A stretch of 64,000 nt of DNA from Burkholderiales bacterium. Lineage in GTDB: Bacteria > Pseudomonadota > Gammaproteobacteria > Burkholderiales > Burkholderiaceae_C. A program made the translations under genes and the position numbers. The notes under the pieces were generated by a model. It ran no database searches. It worked only from the letters and a program-made list of their open reading frames with translations, and was not told where the DNA came from. The DNA lies in assembly GCA_016702555.1 (NCBI GenBank), contig JADJDV010000007.1, forward strand, positions 186,001 to 250,000, read 5' to 3'. Below, in pieces: positions 24,178 to 32,171 of the stretch (within the stretch, counting starts at the first letter, position 1; each line of letters starts with the position of its first letter).

Positions 24178-25436
24178 GGCCGCGACTCCTCGGCCGCGGG
24201 CGGCGGCACGCCGTTGCGGCGCCAGGCGTGCGTGGTCTCGCCGCTGCGGCGCAGCGCGGTGCCGACCAGCACCGCGCCCAGCAGCTCGGTGACCAGGATC
24301 ACCGGCAGCGCGATCGCCGCCACCTGCTCACCGATCGAATGCGAGGCGACCACGAACTGCGAGGTCAGCAGCAGCGCCACCGCCGACATCGGCACCATGG
24401 CGATGCCGGCCCAGAACGCCTGCCGCAGCGACATGCCGCTGCCGGCGCTGGTGATCAGCAGGCTGCCCGCCTTGGCCAGCAGGCGTACCACGATCAGCGC
24501 CAGCGCGGCCCAGGTGATGCTGTGGCTCCAGTCGGCCTGCACCGCCATCATCGACACCAGTACGAACATCAGAATGTTCAGCATCGACGACGCTGTGCCC
24601 AGATGGCGCGGCCACACCCAGGGCCGCCGATGGAACTGCTTGAGCAGGATGCCACCCAGCAGCGCGGCCAGCGGTGCCGAGCCTTCCATCGGCGTGACGA
24701 TGGTGGCGCAGGCGGCGATCAGCGCCAGCATGATGATGACGGTGTCCTGGCTGCTTGGGTGCAGCACGCGCAGCGCCGCCGCCAGCAGGCCGGCCAGCAG
24801 CGCGCCGAACAGCAGCGACAGGCCCAGCACCGCGGCGCTGGAGACGATCGAGGTCAGCATGCTGTCGTCGCCGCGGTCGATGGTGCCCAGCATGGCGGTG
24901 CCCACGGTGAGCGCGTACAGCGTGTTCAGCGTCGCCAGCGCCAGCGCGCGATCGGTCACCGGGCCGTTGGCGCGCAGGTCGCTGACCACCCGCGCCAGCA
25001 CCGCCGGCGAGGCCGCCATGGCGATCACCGCCAGCGCGCGCACCACCGGCACGTCCAGCCCGAGCGCGCGCAGCGTCAGGTAGGCGGCGGCGTAGGTCAG
25101 CACCGATTCGGCCAGGCTTTGCACCAGCACCATCGGGTTGTGGCGGAACCAGCGCAACGGCAGGCGTGCGCCGGCCTCGAACAGCACCACCGCGATGCCG
25201 AGCTCGAGCAGGAACAGCCCGATGCCGGCCAGCGGCCAGGCGGCGCTGGCAAAACCCAGCAGGCCGGCCAGCACGCCGACCACGGCGTAGCCGACGATCT
25301 TGGGCAATTGCGTGTAGCGCTGCACCAGATGGCCGGCCAGCGCGGCCAGCGCCAGCAGCAGCGCCCATTCGAAGGTGACCAGTCCGGCGGCCTCGCCAAA
25401 CCGCCCGGCCAGTGCGCCGGAGAGGGTTTCGGTCAA
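24174..25436 (-). CDS. cation:proton antiporter (CPA2 / Kef-type)
   Basis: A roughly 420-residue polytopic membrane protein with about 12 helices and the Na_H_Exchanger fold of the CPA2 family: QLPKIVGYAVVGVLAG, LLELGIAVVLFEAG and the repeated small-residue helices. It has no C-terminal TrkA-N domain, so it is a short antiporter rather than a full KefB/KefC. I take the TTG at 25436 as start because AAGGA lies eight bases upstream; a TTG at 25466 would add ten residues but its ribosome site is too close. It exchanges a monovalent cation for protons across the inner membrane, ion unknown. It overlaps the downstream ligase gene by four bases. Confidence 0.88.
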   Translation of the reverse strand: MTETLSGALAGRFGEAAGLVTFEWALLLALAALAGHLVQRYTQLPKIVGYAVVGVLAGLLGFASAAWPLAGIGLFLLELGIAVVLFEAGARLPLRWFRHNPMVLVQSLAESVLTYAAAYLTLRALGLDVPVVRALAVIAMAASPAVLARVVSDLRANGPVTDRALALATLNTLYALTVGTAMLGTIDRGDDSMLTSIVSSAAVLGLSLLFGALLAGLLAAALRVLHPSSQDTVIIMLALIAACATIVTPMEGSAPLAALLGGILLKQFHRRPWVWPRHLGTASSMLNILMFVLVSMMAVQADWSHSITWAALALIVVRLLAKAGSLLITSAGSGMSLRQAFWAGIAMVPMSAVALLLTSQFVVASHSIGEQVAAIALPVILVTELLGAVLVGTALRRSGETTHAWRRNGVPPPAAEESRP

Positions 25437-25468
25437 GTGGAAAATCCTTGAGCGGGGAAAGGGCAATC

Positions 25469-27535
25469 CTAACCGGGTCGGTCCGCCGCGCCATCGGTGG
25501 CGTCATCGGCAGCGTGCGCCGCCGCTGCCATGGCGCCCGCCGGGCGCACCCGCACCGGCAGCAGAAAGGCGTGCGGCCGCCGCAGCAGCCGGCGCCCGAG
25601 CGCGGCGTAGACGCGCCAGCGATCGACCCCGTGCACGTTCTGCGCCGCCAGCGCCAGCCGGAAGGCCAGCGTAAAGCTGGACACCAGGTTGGTCAGGCCG
25701 GTGATGGCGATGCCGCCCAGCGCCCACCACAGCAGCGGCTGGCCCAGCACGCCGGTGCCCAGCTCGTGCACGGCAACGCCGATCTGGCCCGACACCAGGG
25801 TGACGTGGCGCACCTCCATCGGAATGCCGAAGAAGCTGACGATGGGCGGCACCAGGCCCAGCAACAAGCCGAGCGAGATGTTGCCGGCCCAGCTGGAAAT
25901 GTGCTGGGACCAGTACCGGCTCCAGCGGCCGGCGCGCTCGGCGCCCAGCCAGCGGGTGATGCGTGGGTGGTAGGCGATCACCGAATCCAGCCGGTGCAGC
26001 ACGAACGCGTTCTCGGTCCAGCCGGCGATCAGGCTGGACAGGAACAGCAGGCCGCCGGTGGCCGCCGCGAACAGCACGGTCGGCCCCAGCAGGTGGTGCT
26101 GCACCAGAATCATCTGCGCGTGGATCGGATCCATCGCCTGCTGGCCCCAGCCCAGCCGCGCCAGCCCGATCGCCAGCACGAAGGCCACCGGCATCACCAG
26201 CCCGACGTTGCCGGCGATCGCCACCAGCTGCGAGCGCAGCAGGTAGACCACTTCGTCGACGAAGTTCTCCACCGCGTCCGGCGCGCTCATGTCCTTCAGC
26301 TTGGCCGCCATCGCCGGCGCCGTCATGGCCGGCTGCTTGGTGGCCACCGTCCAGCCCAGCAGCATGATGAGGACGAAGGACAGCGCGTAGTTGGCGCCGG
26401 CCCACCAGCCACCCCAGAACGCCGACAGCCCGAGCGCGCCTATGGCCAGCTTGATCCAGGTGGTGAAGGCCAGCAGCGCGCCGCCGCCGGCGGCCGCGCC
26501 CAGCATGCGCAGGTAGTCACCCGGCGTGCGCGTGATGTAGTGCTCGCCGGTCTCGGCGTTGCGCTCGGTCACGCGCGCGGCCAGCAGTTCGGTGCTGCTG
26601 CGCAGCAGCGCGCGCAGGCTGAGGCTGTCGCGGTTTACGCGCACCAGGTGCGACAGCAGCTGCGCCGTGGCCAGGGCCGGCGCATCGGTCTCCAGGCACA
26701 GCAGCAGCGCCTTGACGCGGATGATGCGCTGGCGCAGCTGGCGCAGCTGGAACTCGATGTGCACCGAGATGCCGTGCTCCTGCAAGTGGGTGTACACGGT
26801 GGCGGCGGCGGCGCGGCAGGCGTCCAGCTGCTCGCGCAACTGGCCCAGCGCCACCAGCGCCGGCGCGCTCTGGCGGCCGTGTGCCAGCACCGCCTGGCGC
26901 AGCGTCTCGAAGGCGGTCGGCAGGCCGAGAAAGGCGCGCTTGTCGCGCGCCTGCTCGGACATGCGCAGCCGCACGTCGGCCGACTGCCCCACGGCGCTGA
27001 TCTGGCTGATGGCGTAGGCCAGCGCGTCCAGCAGCGTGCGCAGCGCATAGTCGGGGCGGTCCGGGCGCGGCTCGCCCGGATCGGCGTAAAACAGGGTGAC
27101 GCGCAGGCGTGTCAGCGTGCGCTCATCCAGCGCGCGCAGCCAGCGGGCGTCGAACTCGCCCGGCAGCAGCAGGCCGAACAGCTCGCTCAGGTCGGTGCTG
27201 TCGGGCGTGGCCGGGATCAGCTTGCGGCGCAGCCGGTGCGCCAGCTCGCCGCCAAAGCTGCCGCGCGGCGCGAAGCCCAGGTCGGCCAGCAGCGGCGTGG
27301 CGTCGATGCCGGCGAGGAATTCGTCCCACCAGGCGCGCCACAGCTTCAGCCAGTCGGGCCGCACGTCGGCGGCGTCGAGCAGCATGCGCACGCGCGCCAC
27401 CGCCACGTCGGGGTTGTCGGTGTCGCCGCGCACCCAGTCCAGCAGGCGCATCAGCCACAGATGCCGTTCGGCCAGCGGCGCCTCGGGATCGAGTGCGCGC
27501 AGCAGGTCGATCAGTTCGAGCTGTGGGGTCGCCAT
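25469..27535 (-). CDS. COG4389 / SpecificRecomb-family membrane protein (annotated as site-specific recombinase)
   Basis: A 688-residue protein. The first 340 residues are soluble and Arg/Leu-rich; from about residue 350 to 650 there are six or more hydrophobic helices (GGGALLAFTTWIKLAIGALG, ALSFVLIMLLGWTV, IAGNVGLVMPVAFVLAIG and others). This matches the family labelled site-specific recombinase from work on a Neisseria gene. No recombinase active site (Ser or Tyr type) is visible, and the topology is that of an inner-membrane protein, so its biochemical role should be regarded as unknown. It ends 32 bases before the antiporter start on the same strand and is flanked upstream by repeat copy B. 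Confidence 0.82.
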   Translation of the reverse strand: MATPQLELIDLLRALDPEAPLAERHLWLMRLLDWVRGDTDNPDVAVARVRMLLDAADVRPDWLKLWRAWWDEFLAGIDATPLLADLGFAPRGSFGGELAHRLRRKLIPATPDSTDLSELFGLLLPGEFDARWLRALDERTLTRLRVTLFYADPGEPRPDRPDYALRTLLDALAYAISQISAVGQSADVRLRMSEQARDKRAFLGLPTAFETLRQAVLAHGRQSAPALVALGQLREQLDACRAAAATVYTHLQEHGISVHIEFQLRQLRQRIIRVKALLLCLETDAPALATAQLLSHLVRVNRDSLSLRALLRSSTELLAARVTERNAETGEHYITRTPGDYLRMLGAAAGGGALLAFTTWIKLAIGALGLSAFWGGWWAGANYALSFVLIMLLGWTVATKQPAMTAPAMAAKLKDMSAPDAVENFVDEVVYLLRSQLVAIAGNVGLVMPVAFVLAIGLARLGWGQQAMDPIHAQMILVQHHLLGPTVLFAAATGGLLFLSSLIAGWTENAFVLHRLDSVIAYHPRITRWLGAERAGRWSRYWSQHISSWAGNISLGLLLGLVPPIVSFFGIPMEVRHVTLVSGQIGVAVHELGTGVLGQPLLWWALGGIAITGLTNLVSSFTLAFRLALAAQNVHGVDRWRVYAALGRRLLRRPHAFLLPVRVRPAGAMAAAAHAADDATDGAADRPG

Positions 27536-27555
27536 GCGGGAAGGCCGCGCTCAAT

Positions 27556-27680
27556 CACGATGACCCATGACCGCGCCTGCGGCGCATGACAAATGACGCG
27601 GGTCACCGGCCAGTGCGCGCTTTCGTCATTGGTCATGGCGCGCCAGCGCCGGTCATCGAGCGACGCGAGGTCATGCGTCG
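27556..27680 (-). repeat. intergenic palindromic repeat, copy B (inverted relative to copy A)
   Basis: Read on the minus strand it begins CGACGCATGACCTCGCGTCG, continues CTCGATGACCGGCG, and later contains CGCGTCATTTGTCAT and a GCCGCaggCGCGG palindrome, in the same order as copy A at 22884. It occupies nearly the whole spacer between the COG4389 gene and apaG. Confidence 0.7.
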
Positions 27681-28076
27681 TCAATGCAGTACACGGGCCG
27701 TGCCGCCGTCGGCCCCGCCAGCATCCAGCACGAACAGCGGAATCTCCGCCTCGAAGCGCTCGCCGTCCTCGGCGACGCAGAAATAGCTGCCGTGCATGGT
27801 GCCGCCGGACGTGCGCAGCTGGCAGCCGCTGGTGTACTGGAACGCCTCGCCGGGCGCCAGCAGCGGTTGCTGGCCGACCACGCCCAGGCCCTTGACCTCC
27901 TCGGTGTGGCCTTGCGCGTCGCTGATGATCCAGTGGCGCGATATCAGCTGCGCCGCCACCTCGCCGGTGTTGTGCACGGTGACCGTGTAGGCGAAGCCGA
28001 ACAGGCCGCGCTCGGGTTCCGACTGATCGGGCAGGAAGCGGGGTTGGACCTCGACACTGAACTGGTACTTGGGCAT
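27681..28076 (-). CDS. apaG: ApaG-domain protein
   Basis: A 131-residue protein made of one ApaG fibronectin-like domain: MPKYQFSVEVQPRFLPDQS, FAYTVTVHNTGEVAAQLISRHWII, VVGQQPLLAPGEAFQYTSGC and GTMHGSYFCVAEDGERFEAEIP. ApaG is linked genetically to Co/Mg tolerance and Ap4A metabolism, but its biochemical activity is unclear. The start MPKYQF at 28076 matches the family; codons farther upstream would run into the promoter of rpe. It is divergent from rpe with only 34 bases between the start codons, so both promoters must overlap each other or lie inside coding DNA. Confidence 0.96.
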   Translation of the reverse strand: MPKYQFSVEVQPRFLPDQSEPERGLFGFAYTVTVHNTGEVAAQLISRHWIISDAQGHTEEVKGLGVVGQQPLLAPGEAFQYTSGCQLRTSGGTMHGSYFCVAEDGERFEAEIPLFVLDAGGADGGTARVLH

Positions 28077-28110
28077 GCGGCGATGGTAAATGACGCGACA
28101 ATCGCGGCCC

Positions 28111-28794
28111 ATGAGCACCACCTACCGCATCGCCCCGTCCATCCTGTCGGCCGACTTCGCGCGCCTGAGCGAGGAGGTCCGGGACGTGATTGCCGCCGGC
28201 GCCGACTGGATCCACTTCGACGTGATGGACAACCATTACGTGCCCAACCTGAGCTTCGGCCCCATGATCTGCCAGGCGATCAAACCGCACGCGGTGCGCG
28301 CCGATGGCAGGCCGGTGCCGATGGACGTGCACATGATGGTGGCGCCGGTCGATGCGCTGGCGCAGCGCTTTGCCCAGGCCGGTGCCGATCTGATCAGCTT
28401 TCACCCCGACGCCACGCCGCACGCGCACCGCAGCGTGCAGGCCATCAAGGCGGCCGGCTGCCAGGCCGGGCTGGTGTTCAACCCGGCGGCGCCGCTCGAC
28501 GTGCTGGACTGGCTGATCGACGAGATCGACCTGATCCTGATCATGAGCGTGAACCCCGGCTTTGGCGGCCAGTCCTTCATCGACAGCGCCCTGCGCAAGG
28601 TGGCGGCGGCGCGCCGGCGCATTCAGCGTTCAGGCCGCGACATCCGGCTGGAAGTCGATGGCGGCATCAAGGCCGCCAACATTCGCCAGGTGGCCGATGC
28701 CGGCGCCGACACCTTCGTCGCCGGCAGCGCCATCTTCGGGCAGAAGGACTATGCGGCGGTGATCGCCGAGATGCGGCGCGCACTGGCTGCCTGA
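28111..28794 (+). CDS. rpe: ribulose-phosphate 3-epimerase
   Basis: A 227-residue TIM-barrel metalloenzyme interconverting ribulose 5-phosphate and xylulose 5-phosphate in the pentose phosphate pathway. Motifs are IAPSILSADFARL, DWIHFDVMDNHYVPN (metal-binding Asp), VPMDVHMMV (His), SVNPGFGGQSF (phosphate) and EVDGGIK (catalytic Asp). The start MSTTYRIAP at 28111 is standard for the family. In many betaproteobacteria rpe and gph precede trpE, and that order is kept here, although other genes have entered the cluster. Confidence 0.97.
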   Translation: MSTTYRIAPSILSADFARLSEEVRDVIAAGADWIHFDVMDNHYVPNLSFGPMICQAIKPHAVRADGRPVPMDVHMMVAPVDALAQRFAQAGADLISFHPDATPHAHRSVQAIKAAGCQAGLVFNPAAPLDVLDWLIDEIDLILIMSVNPGFGGQSFIDSALRKVAAARRRIQRSGRDIRLEVDGGIKAANIRQVADAGADTFVAGSAIFGQKDYAAVIAEMRRALAA

Positions 28795-28822
28795 CCGCGC
28801 CCTCGGCGCATGGCCCTGGCCG

Positions 28823-29254
28823 TCAGGGCTTGATATAGGCGAAGTGCTCGCGCTGCTGCAACTGGGTGATGCGCGCCACGCCCGAGGGCGTGAACTCGGC
28901 GTCCATGTTGAACTGCTCTTTCTTGAGATTGCGGTTGCGCAGCGTGATCTCGCAGATCTCGAAGCTCACGCCGCGCGCCTTCAGGGCGCTGACCAGCGAG
29001 GCGTAGTCGATGTTGGGGTCCTTGGCGTCCTTGGCCCCTTCCAGCAGGAAGTCGACGCCGTCGGCATGCGTGACCACGATCACGCGCGTCTTGGGCTCGG
29101 TGTCCAGGTGGTTGCGGATGTTGCGCAGCCCCTTGGTGGCCTGCGCCGCGGCGTTGTCGATGTGGTACACCACCTTGTCCTGCGCCCAGGCGCCGGCGGT
29201 CAGGCCGAGCGCCGCCGCCAGCAGCAGGGCGCGTATGCTGTGCTTCATCTTCAT
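28823..29254 (-). CDS. exported DsrE/DsrF-like protein
   Basis: A 143-residue protein with a signal peptide (MKMKHSIRALLLAAALGLTAGAWA) and a DsrE-type alpha/beta fold: KVVYHIDNAAAQATKGLRNIRNHL, RVIVVTHADGVDFLLEG, and SALKARGVSFEICEITLRNRNL. The last segment carries the Cys that in DsrE proteins can bind sulfur species, suggesting a periplasmic sulfur-handling role, by inference. An AGGAG site lies seven bases before the start at 29254. It is encoded against the rpe-gph direction and so interrupts that pair, with 24 bases to the gph start. Confidence 0.85.
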   Translation of the reverse strand: MKMKHSIRALLLAAALGLTAGAWAQDKVVYHIDNAAAQATKGLRNIRNHLDTEPKTRVIVVTHADGVDFLLEGAKDAKDPNIDYASLVSALKARGVSFEICEITLRNRNLKKEQFNMDAEFTPSGVARITQLQQREHFAYIKP

Positions 29255-29278
29255 GCTTGACTCCTGACTCGATCGTTC

Positions 29279-30007
29279 ATGTTGGAATCCGGACTGACCC
29301 AGGCCATTGACGCCTGCATCATCGATCTCGACGGCACCCTGGTGGACACGCTGGGCGACTTCGAGGTGGCATTGAATCACATGCTGGATGCGCTGGGGCG
29401 CCCGCCCATCACGCGCGAACGCATCGCGCGGCTGGTGGGCAAGGGCTCGGAGCACCTGATCGGTGCGGTGCTGGCGCTGACCGGGCCGGCCGCGACCGAC
29501 ACGCCCGAGGGCGCCGCGCTGCAGGCCAGCGCCTGGCGCCATTACCAGGACGCCTACCTGCGCATCAACGGCCGCCACAGCACGGTGTACCCGGGCGCCG
29601 CCGAGGGACTGAGCGCGCTGCGCGATCTGGGCCTGCCGCTGGTCTGCCTGACCAACAAGCCGCTGGCTTTTGCGCGCCCGCTGCTGGCAGCCAAGGGCTT
29701 GGATGGCTTCTTTGACCACCTGTTCGGCGGCGACAGCTTTGCGCGCAAGAAGCCCGACCCGCTGCCGCTCACCGAAGCCTGCCGCACGCTGGGCACGCTG
29801 CCTGAGCGCACGCTGATGGTGGGCGACTCCAGCAACGACGCCGCCGCCGCGCGCGCCGCCGGCTGCCCGGTGCTGCTGATGACCTACGGCTACAACCACG
29901 GCGAGCCGGTGCGCGGCGTCGACGCCGACGGCTGGGCCGATGCGCTGACCGAGCTTGCCGCCGCGCTGGCGGCGCGGCGCCCGCACCGCGCAGGGTCGGC
30001 CGCATGA
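29279..30007 (+). CDS. gph: phosphoglycolate phosphatase (HAD family)
   Basis: A 242-residue HAD-superfamily hydrolase that removes phosphate from 2-phosphoglycolate. The nucleophile motif is IIDLDGTLVDT (Asp about 16), motif II is VCLTNKP, motif III is ARKKPDPLP, and motif IV is MVGDSSNDAAAA. A cap domain lies between about residues 25 and 90. It overlaps the next gene by four bases (ATGA) and lies downstream of rpe, separated by the oppositely oriented DsrE-like gene. There is no clear ribosome site upstream of its ATG. Confidence 0.95.
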   Translation: MLESGLTQAIDACIIDLDGTLVDTLGDFEVALNHMLDALGRPPITRERIARLVGKGSEHLIGAVLALTGPAATDTPEGAALQASAWRHYQDAYLRINGRHSTVYPGAAEGLSALRDLGLPLVCLTNKPLAFARPLLAAKGLDGFFDHLFGGDSFARKKPDPLPLTEACRTLGTLPERTLMVGDSSNDAAAARAAGCPVLLMTYGYNHGEPVRGVDADGWADALTELAAALAARRPHRAGSAA

Positions 30008-30969
30008 GCGCGCCAGCCCCGGCGCACCCGCTGCTGCGGCGCGCCATCGCCCAGCCTGAGGTGCTGCGCTGGCACAGCTGGTCGGCGCTGGCGCCGGGCC
30101 CTTCGCTGCTGGTGCTGGGGGCGGTGCACGGCAACGAGGTCTGCGGCGCACACGCCGTCGTGCGCCTGGTCGATGCGCTGGATGAGGGCCGTCTGCAGTT
30201 GCAGCGCGGTCGCCTGACGCTGGTGCCGGTGGCCAACGCGCTGGCCTTTGGGCAGAACACGCGCGAGGGCGAGCGCAACCTGAACCGCCGTTTCATGCCG
30301 CGCGCGGAGCCCCAGGATTACGAAGACCGCGTCACCCAGCGGCTGGCGCCGCTGCTGGCGCAGCACGAGGCGCTGCTCGACCTGCATTCCTTCCACACGC
30401 CGGGCGAGCCCTTCGCCATGGTCGGTCCGCGCGACAACAGCGGCGCGCGCGAGCCCTTTGCCCGTGCTGCCGAGGAGATGGCGCTGGCGCGCGCCCTGGG
30501 CGCGCAGCAAGTGGTTGAAGGCTGGCTGGAGGTGTACGACCGCGCTGCGCTGGCGCGTGGTGAGCGGCCCGACGACGACGGCATCGGCACCAACGAATAC
30601 ATGCGCAGCCAGGGCGGCTACGCCGTCACCATTGAATGCGGCCAGCACGAAGACCCCGAGGCGATCGAAGTGGCCGAGCGCGCGCTGTACGGTGCGCTGG
30701 CGCATCTGGGCCTGGCCCACGTGTCCGCGCCGCCGCGCTTTGCCGGCCCCGCCACGCGGCTGAAGGACGTGGTGCTGCGCCAGTCGCCGGGCGACCGCTT
30801 GGTGCGCGACTGGCACAGTTTCGATGCGGTGCGGGCGGGCGAGGTGATCGGCGTGCGCGCCGATGGCACGCCGGTGGCGGCGGCGCACGATGGCTGCGTG
30901 CTGTTTCCGCACCCTGAGGCGGACGCGGGGCAGGAGTGGTTTTACCTGGCCGAGCCCGACGAGGGCTGA
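30004..30969 (+). CDS. succinylglutamate desuccinylase/aspartoacylase family zinc carboxypeptidase-like protein
   Basis: A 321-residue M14-like metallohydrolase. Zinc ligands are visible as GAVHGNEVCG (His, Glu; about residue 40) and LLDLHSFH (His; about 125), and the catalytic Glu is in YAVTIECGQHED. Family members remove acyl groups from N-acyl amino acids (AstE, aspartoacylase), but no arginine-succinyl (ast) genes are near, so the substrate is unknown. It is translationally coupled to gph (ATGA). Its last 28 bases overlap the 3' end of the convergent transglutaminase-like gene. Confidence 0.88.
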   Translation: MSAPAPAHPLLRRAIAQPEVLRWHSWSALAPGPSLLVLGAVHGNEVCGAHAVVRLVDALDEGRLQLQRGRLTLVPVANALAFGQNTREGERNLNRRFMPRAEPQDYEDRVTQRLAPLLAQHEALLDLHSFHTPGEPFAMVGPRDNSGAREPFARAAEEMALARALGAQQVVEGWLEVYDRAALARGERPDDDGIGTNEYMRSQGGYAVTIECGQHEDPEAIEVAERALYGALAHLGLAHVSAPPRFAGPATRLKDVVLRQSPGDRLVRDWHSFDAVRAGEVIGVRADGTPVAAAHDGCVLFPHPEADAGQEWFYLAEPDEG

Positions 30970-31808
30970 GGCCGTGGCAGCGGCCGCGTTGTGGCCGACA
31001 GTTCCTCGGTCACCACTTCAAAGTGCTTCAGCTGGCTGAAACCGAACACCATGGTGATCGGCACGTCGGCCGCATCGCGACCGCGCGCCATCAGCACGCG
31101 GCCGATGCGCGGCGTGTTGTTGCGCGCGTCGAAGCTGTGCCACGCACCGCCCAGATACACCTCCATCCAGGCGGCGAAGTCGCCCGGCGGATACGGCGGC
31201 GGCGTGCCCATGTCGCCCAGGTAGCCCGAGACGTAGCGCGCCGGAATGTTCAGGCAACGGCACAGCGTGACGGACAGGTGGGCGTAGTCGCGGCACACGC
31301 CGACGCCTTCGCGCCACGCTTCCAGCGCGGTGCGGTTGGCGCGCGCCTGCTGGTAGTCGAAGCGGATGTGGCGGTGCGTGTAGTCGCAAATCGCCTGCAC
31401 GCGCGCCCAGCCTTCGGGTGTGGCACCGAAGCGGTCCCAGGCAAACTGCATCAATTCACTGTCCACCTCGCAATAGCGGCTGGGCAGCAGAAAGCGGAAG
31501 GCCTCGGACGGCAGTTCGTGCAGCGTGTGCTGGCGCGCATCGAGGTGCACCGGGTCGGGCAGCCCGCAGTCGGCCACCACGGCGCGGTTGCTCAGGCGCA
31601 CGCTGGCCACGCCGGTTGGCACGTCGATGCGCGTGATGGTGTTGTCTAAGCCGTCCTGGTAGCTGCTGAAGGGCAGTGGCGGTTCGACCGTGAGCCGCTC
31701 GGGTGCTTGCAAGTCGTGCGCGCGCGACGGGTGCACGTTCAGCGCGCCCAACACGGTGGTGGGCGCGGTCAGCGCGAGTTCGATGTCGTAGCCGATCTGA
31801 ATCAACAT
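30942..31808 (-). CDS. transglutaminase-like cysteine protease family protein
   Basis: A 288-residue protein with the bacterial transglutaminase core. The Cys is in REGVGVCRDYAHLSVTLCR, followed by the His and Asp in WMEVYLGGAWHSFDARNN. An N-terminal beta-rich region of about 100 residues precedes it (IGYDIELALTAPTTVLGALNVHP). Such proteins probably act as peptidases or amidases in peptidoglycan or peptide turnover, but the substrate is not known. The ATG at 31808 has AGGA seven bases upstream. It is convergent with the AstE-like gene (28-base overlap) and divergent from the trp leader. Confidence 0.88.
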   Translation of the reverse strand: MLIQIGYDIELALTAPTTVLGALNVHPSRAHDLQAPERLTVEPPLPFSSYQDGLDNTITRIDVPTGVASVRLSNRAVVADCGLPDPVHLDARQHTLHELPSEAFRFLLPSRYCEVDSELMQFAWDRFGATPEGWARVQAICDYTHRHIRFDYQQARANRTALEAWREGVGVCRDYAHLSVTLCRCLNIPARYVSGYLGDMGTPPPYPPGDFAAWMEVYLGGAWHSFDARNNTPRIGRVLMARGRDAADVPITMVFGFSQLKHFEVVTEELSATTRPLPRPQPSSGSAR

Positions 31809-31960
31809 GGGATTTCCTAGGGTGCCCACCGGTTTAAGGGGTGGCGGGCAGACCGCCCATTAGGCCCGGGATTGCGCGGCCTGTGTGCAAGACAAGGACG
31901 ATGCCGCGCGTCGGCCGCGGTGGTCGTGAGGCAGCGGCGTGGTTTGCTACACTCCGCCGC

Positions 31961-32041
31961 ATGTTCTCTTCTCGCAACGTCATTTCACCGCTGGGCGCCG
32001 CCGCCCAGGGGGCGTGGCCCTGGCGCAAGCCTGCACGCTGA
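31961..32041 (+). CDS. candidate trp leader peptide (26 residues, Trp-Pro-Trp)
   Basis: A short frame MFSSRNVISPLGAAAQGAWP, then WRKPAR and TGA. Its two Trp codons, at 32015 and 32021, are separated by one Pro codon near the end, as expected of an attenuator peptide. A TACACT -10-like element at 31948-31953 would place transcription start at or next to the ATG, making it leaderless; leaderless trpL is known from Sinorhizobium meliloti. No ribosome site is visible, which fits. It lies 130 bases before trpE. Identification rests on composition and position only. Confidence 0.5.
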   Translation: MFSSRNVISPLGAAAQGAWPWRKPAR

Positions 32042-32165
32042 CTTGTGATTCGCGCCCGCAAGGGGCGCCTTGGCGCGGCAGGCTCAAGGCCGATCGCCGC
32101 ACACCGGAAGATGAACCCGCGGGCTGAACATCACCACGCCCCCGCCCGAGCGCCCAGGAGGCTCG
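32005..32165 (+). promoter_or_regulatory. structured leader of trpE (possible attenuator)
   Basis: A hairpin CCAGGG-7-CCCTGG (32005-32023) spans both Trp codons. Downstream, GCGCCC/GGGCGC (32052-32068) and GCCTTG/CAAGGC (32067-32090) share two bases, so their full forms exclude each other. No T-run follows either stem, so a classical intrinsic terminator is not evident; control could be Rho- or translation-based. AGGAGG at 32156 is the trpE ribosome site. Confidence 0.4.
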
Positions 32166-32171
32166 ACGCTC

